From Agapetus fuscipes (Eukaryota; Arthropoda; Insecta; Trichoptera; Glossosomatidae): DNA of 64,000 nt. Positions 60,511 through 64,000 of this stretch are shown here, piece by piece. The position numbers and the translations under genes are program-made. The stretch covers positions 2,604,001 to 2,668,000 of the forward strand of contig OX637334.1 in NCBI GenBank assembly GCA_951799405.1, in the 5' to 3' direction. The notes under the pieces were generated by a model that was not told where the DNA came from, made no database searches, and saw only the letters and a program-made list of their open reading frames with translations. How positions within the stretch are numbered: the first letter of the stretch is position 1; each line of letters starts with the position of its first letter.

Positions 60511-62130
60511 AGTGTAGATTTTTTTCAAACTGTTTACTGGCATCGGGGTGGCAGATTCTGAAAATCCATTAAGCAAGTCGTAGCATAAATACATCAAAAT
60601 ATTGAGAATTCCAGAGAAGAACTAGTCAAAGCGACCGCTAGTGATGTTTTCCCAGCGGCGCTATAGACACGTCAACCATTTCCTTACACACGGCAAGGTC
60701 TACACTCAAACATAATGCTCGCCGATTTCAAACGGAATACTCACAAATTTCCGTGAATATCACCCGTGAAGAACTGAGGGCGCTTCCTTCTGAATGCATT
60801 ATTTGGGTCCATGTTAGAACGACGCAGAACTGAAAGACACATGACAAAACGACACATGACAGTACATCACATGACAAAACATTACTATGACAAAACAACA
60901 TAGAAAATACTTAGACAAATGAACCTTCTTTCATATTTTATGCGAGAGAAAACACTAACGAAGTGGGAAAATCCTGTAGTTTAGAAGTTTGTCATAAGCA
61001 CCTCCTTATAATTAGTTCACTTACTATGAGAAGTTACACACAGTAAAATGTTTTATCCACGATTTCTCAAATCAGTGAATCAGAACTTATTCGGTTGTAC
61101 CTTTAAGGTGGAGATTTATCCTATTTTTTTTTTAAATTTAACTGCGAAATCAAAAGATGGCTGTACTGAGGCTCAAGTTTCACATGTATGTAAAATACTC
61201 AGCGGTGTGATGAGTCAGTCTTTCTCTCTCTCTCTGCGGGGTGTCTTCCTCTAACATCTTACTTCTCACATTATCAACAACATAATGGCAAAGATGATCG
61301 TTCACACGCTCGTCGACCAAAGATGGGTGGTCGCTGAAAGATGACAACTTGGTAACAAAAACTACTTGTATATTGTTAAAAATATGTAATTGTGTGTTTT
61401 GTTTGTCTGTGTGACATGTTCGAGATTTCTCGAGTGTTTGGTCGGATCTTCTTGTAAAGTCTTGCATGTAACGATTCTCAAAGATTCAAGAGTGATCTTT
61501 ATTACTGCTATAAATTAAGGGCCAAAACTTTATGTTGCTGGAGAAGTGAACCGATCGTTGCATGGTCTCGCATATGCCATAATATATCTTATACTCCTAT
61601 AAATAGAGACCAAGATGCTTTGAAGAGAGACTAGTATCGGAGCTGGCGAGCAAGACAGTACAAAAGTAAATGTAACATGATGTACAGTAAATTGTGGGAA
61701 ATAAATTAACCGATATTTTTTATTAAATTGAACATCGTATAACTATTTAGAACTCTACCCAAGTTTACGCCAAGGATTCATGTCCCTACAGGAGTCCTTT
61801 GTCTTAAATGGATTTTTTCAGTAAATTGCTAATGGCTTTCAGATTATGGTCAAAGTTAGCGCCGTCCATATTTTTGAATGTACACAGTTTCTTTGTCCAT
61901 TTGAAGTGGACAAGTGCGGTGTCTCTGTGAGGAACCAGCTACTGGGAACTTCCTTGTATTTGAAGCCTTAAGAAGGAAGTATTAACTACTGCCCCTTTTT
62001 CGCTCTCCATACATGGACTTATGACAGCATTTGCTTCTTCATTTTTGTGAATAATACGGTAAAAGATAAAAAAAAAAGCAGTTTGGAGGTAAAACATTGT
62101 CAAATAGAGTGAGTCGGCACATTATTCTAA
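60511..62130. other. Stretch with a possible LTR only
   Basis: No supported gene. At 61590-61730 a TATA-like CCTATAAATAGAGACC is followed by AAATAAATTAACC, an arrangement like an LTR promoter and polyadenylation site, but no TG...CA ends or partner were found. Confidence 0.35.
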
Positions 62131-62641
62131 ATTATTATTTTTCGCTGGGGGTTCAAGGGTGCAGATGCGCAACACAATGTAATTATGCAAGTTTTTACAT
62201 ATTAGCCTCTCTGCACCAACTCCACTCCCACCTACCTGTGGTGAACCCTGTTAAACCTAGCAACCCAGGAAGAGATTGCGGTAACCAACCCCTTTGGAAG
62301 CCTGGGTAGGTGAGCAGACGGGAGACGGGGGTCTGGGGTGCTCGCGTCAGTACTGAACTGGCGAGGAGCTTTCTGGATGGTACCGGTGCAGGCCGCGTAC
62401 CTGAGGATGGTGGTTGCCAGGAAACTGTACAGCCGGCGTCCACAGCCCGAGTCAGCTGGGCTACTGCACTGATGGAGGGCAGCAGTATCCATCACAACTG
62501 GAAGTAAGCGGAGGCAATGGATGCCAGAACGGTTACTTCACAGACTATTCCAGGCGCAGCTGCAACAGCCTCAACGACTGGAATACTGCGGTGCAGAAGG
62601 CAACGGGAAACCACTGCACTAATTTCCCAAGAAAACCCAAA
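62130..62641 (+). promoter_or_regulatory. 5' UTR of a non-LTR retrotransposon
   Basis: A GC-richer leader with GCAACCCAGGAAGAG, GAAGGCAACGGGAAACCACT and GCAC just before the ORF. This AAGGCAACGGGAAACCACTG block is a leader I associate with an RTE/CRE-like LINE group. The true 5' end is uncertain. Internal promoters are usual for such elements. Confidence 0.55.
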
Positions 62642-64000
62642 ATGACAGCAAACCAATCAATAGGAAGGCCGTCGAGCGATCCGGCTGACACCCGGCGCCT
62701 CTGGGGGTCCGGGCCCCGAGGTGGGAAATCGGTGACCGGGCACATCGGTGTGACGCACCAGGCACCATGTGGGAAATGTGCGACTGGTGAGGCAAATTCC
62801 TTTCCAAGAATGTCCGTGCGTGACAAACACAAAATTGGCACCTGGAATGTCCGAGGACTACGCCTGCCAGGAAAGACAGATATTCTTGAGAATGAGATGG
62901 CCAACCACAGTTTAAACATACTCGGAGTCTCAGAAACACACTGGACAGAAAATGGACACTTCACAACAGCCAATGGCAATACCATCTACTTCTCAGGCAA
63001 TGCAGGTGCAACATTTAGCGGGGTAGCAGTTATTTTAACAGCTCAGTTAAATAAGTCTGTCATTGGATACAATCCCATTAATGACAGAATGATCCACATC
63101 AAACTGAACACCCAACCTTGCAAATTTAATATTATACAAGTATATGCACCAACTGCCGATGCCCCAGATGAAACCATTGATGATTTTTATACCACTCTCA
63201 AGCAAACACTTGCTCAAATACCAAACAAAGAAATAACGCTGGTTATCGGAGATCTCAATGCAAAAGTTGGATCTAACAGTTACCTTGAGGACACAGTCGG
63301 CCATTACGGTGTTGGCATACAAAATGACAGAGGTGAACGACTGATCCAATTCGCCATAGAGGAAAAAATGACAATCATGAATACCTGGTTTAAACAGCAC
63401 ATCAGACGCCTGTACACATGGATATCACCAGGTGATAGATGTCGCAACCAGATTGACTATATCATGATAAAAAACCGCTGGAGATCTTCAATAGGCAGTG
63501 TTAAAACGTATCCTGGTGCTGACTGCGGCTCTGATCATAATTTGTTAATTGCACAGATTAGAGTCAAATTTAAAATCATCAAAAGGAATGTGTTTAAAAC
63601 TTTAAAGCTTAATGAGCAAGAAATAAAATGCTTTGGAGTGGATATTAGGAATCAAGATGCTGATTTCCAAATAAACTCTCTCAATAATGTTGACCAGTGC
63701 TGGAACAGCTTCAAAGACAAAATTGTCCAAACTGCCAAGAAACATCATAAACCCAGAAATGAAAAGAGGAAGTCTTGGATATCGGAACCCACATGGGACA
63801 TGATATCAAAGCGGAAAGCTATGAGAATAACAGGGAACTCATCCGCAGAAACAAAACAGGAATACTCTAGACTTAATAAAGAGGTACAAAAACTTTGCAG
63901 ACGGGACAAAAATAAACAAATCTCTAATATCTGTGCTGAGATAGAAGCAAAAACAAATAGTGTTACAACAAAGGATCTCTTTCAAAAGGTCAAACTCTTA
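62642..64000 (+). CDS. LINE ORF, APE endonuclease, runs off the window
   Basis: Open from ATG 62642 to the window end (453 codons, no stop); a second ATG at 62810 is possible. The N-terminus is Gly/Arg/Pro-rich (GRPSSDPADTRRLWGSGPRG). The APE endonuclease follows from about residue 63: KIGTWNVRGL, ILGVSETHW (catalytic Glu), FNIIQVYAPTAD, LVIGDLNAKVG (Asp, Asn), WISPGDRCRNQIDYIMI, GADCGSDHNLLIAQI (Asp, His). All usual catalytic positions are present. The region after it (RKSWISEPTWDMISKRKAM) is the linker before the RT domain, which lies outside. It nicks target DNA to prime reverse transcription. It is a 5'-intact, possibly active copy of RTE-like type. Confidence 0.88.
   Translation, partial: MTANQSIGRPSSDPADTRRLWGSGPRGGKSVTGHIGVTHQAPCGKCATGEANSFPRMSVRDKHKIGTWNVRGLRLPGKTDILENEMANHSLNILGVSETHWTENGHFTTANGNTIYFSGNAGATFSGVAVILTAQLNKSVIGYNPINDRMIHIKLNTQPCKFNIIQVYAPTADAPDETIDDFYTTLKQTLAQIPNKEITLVIGDLNAKVGSNSYLEDTVGHYGVGIQNDRGERLIQFAIEEKMTIMNTWFKQHIRRLYTWISPGDRCRNQIDYIMIKNRWRSSIGSVKTYPGADCGSDHNLLIAQIRVKFKIIKRNVFKTLKLNEQEIKCFGVDIRNQDADFQINSLNNVDQCWNSFKDKIVQTAKKHHKPRNEKRKSWISEPTWDMISKRKAMRITGNSSAETKQEYSRLNKEVQKLCRRDKNKQISNICAEIEAKTNSVTTKDLFQKVKLL

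Noticed and set aside
62545..62985. Minus-strand frame of 146 codons
   Set aside because: Antisense to the LINE leader and endonuclease ORF; no motif of its own.
63047..63400. Minus-strand frame of 117 codons
   Set aside because: Antisense to the endonuclease domain; no recognisable motif.

Overview
The window looks like arthropod, most likely insect, nuclear DNA. The support is an AT-rich background, spliced transposon genes with GT-AG introns, tRNA-derived SINEs, a 5S rRNA-derived stretch that fits insect 5S, and non-LTR retrotransposon ends of types common in insects. No host protein gene could be supported. Almost everything recognisable is transposable-element DNA, often nested. The species is not claimed.

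Layout. 1-20 kb is dominated by a short repeat here called family A (about 38 copies in the window). It runs from a start like CCTTGACTTATAGG to a tail of repeated AGATT. Several copies continue upstream into the C-terminal codons of a non-LTR retrotransposon (5.9-6.4, 12.3-12.9, 16.5-17.0, 29.2-29.6, 58.6-59.3 kb), so family A is the 3' untranslated end of that LINE or a SINE sharing it. Among these lie tRNA-headed SINE families S1, S2 and S3, a 1.7-kb inverted-repeat element (7.1-8.8 kb), a 0.5-kb GAT microsatellite (13.2-13.7 kb) and a 5'-truncated poly(A) LINE with a long reverse-transcriptase ORF (13.7-15.3 kb). At 20.6-24.7 kb is an intact-looking PIF/Harbinger transposon with near-perfect terminal inverted repeats and a TAA target duplication. 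Its transposase and MADF-type genes are on opposite strands and interlocked, an exon of each lying in an intron of the other; a TTAA-flanked MITE is nested in it.

25-39 kb holds solo LTRs, LINE C-terminal fragments, SINEs and a 0.77-kb MITE with 30-bp perfect inverted repeats. At 39.1-43.1 kb is an LTR retrotransposon with two 473-bp LTRs whose only gene is a 774-residue Gag-like protein. It carries a SAP motif, coiled coils, a CCHC knuckle, a macro (ADP-ribose-binding) domain and a CCCH zinc finger; there is no pol.

43-64 kb contains foldback elements, a hAT MITE with an 8-bp target duplication, an L2/CR1-like LINE whose 3' end resembles SINE S1, several RTE-like LINE ends (one with a 15-bp target duplication) and a Penelope-like GIY-YIG element with inverted terminal arms. 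Relatives of the Penelope-like element nearby keep hammerhead-ribozyme-like motifs. There is also a 5S rRNA/SINE composite, and the window ends inside a LINE with an intact APE endonuclease.

The genes do not form a host pathway. The functional relations are parasite-internal: transposase with its MADF partner, LTR Gag needing pol from elsewhere, and SINEs using LINE 3' ends. All domain calls come from motifs read by eye; no search was run.
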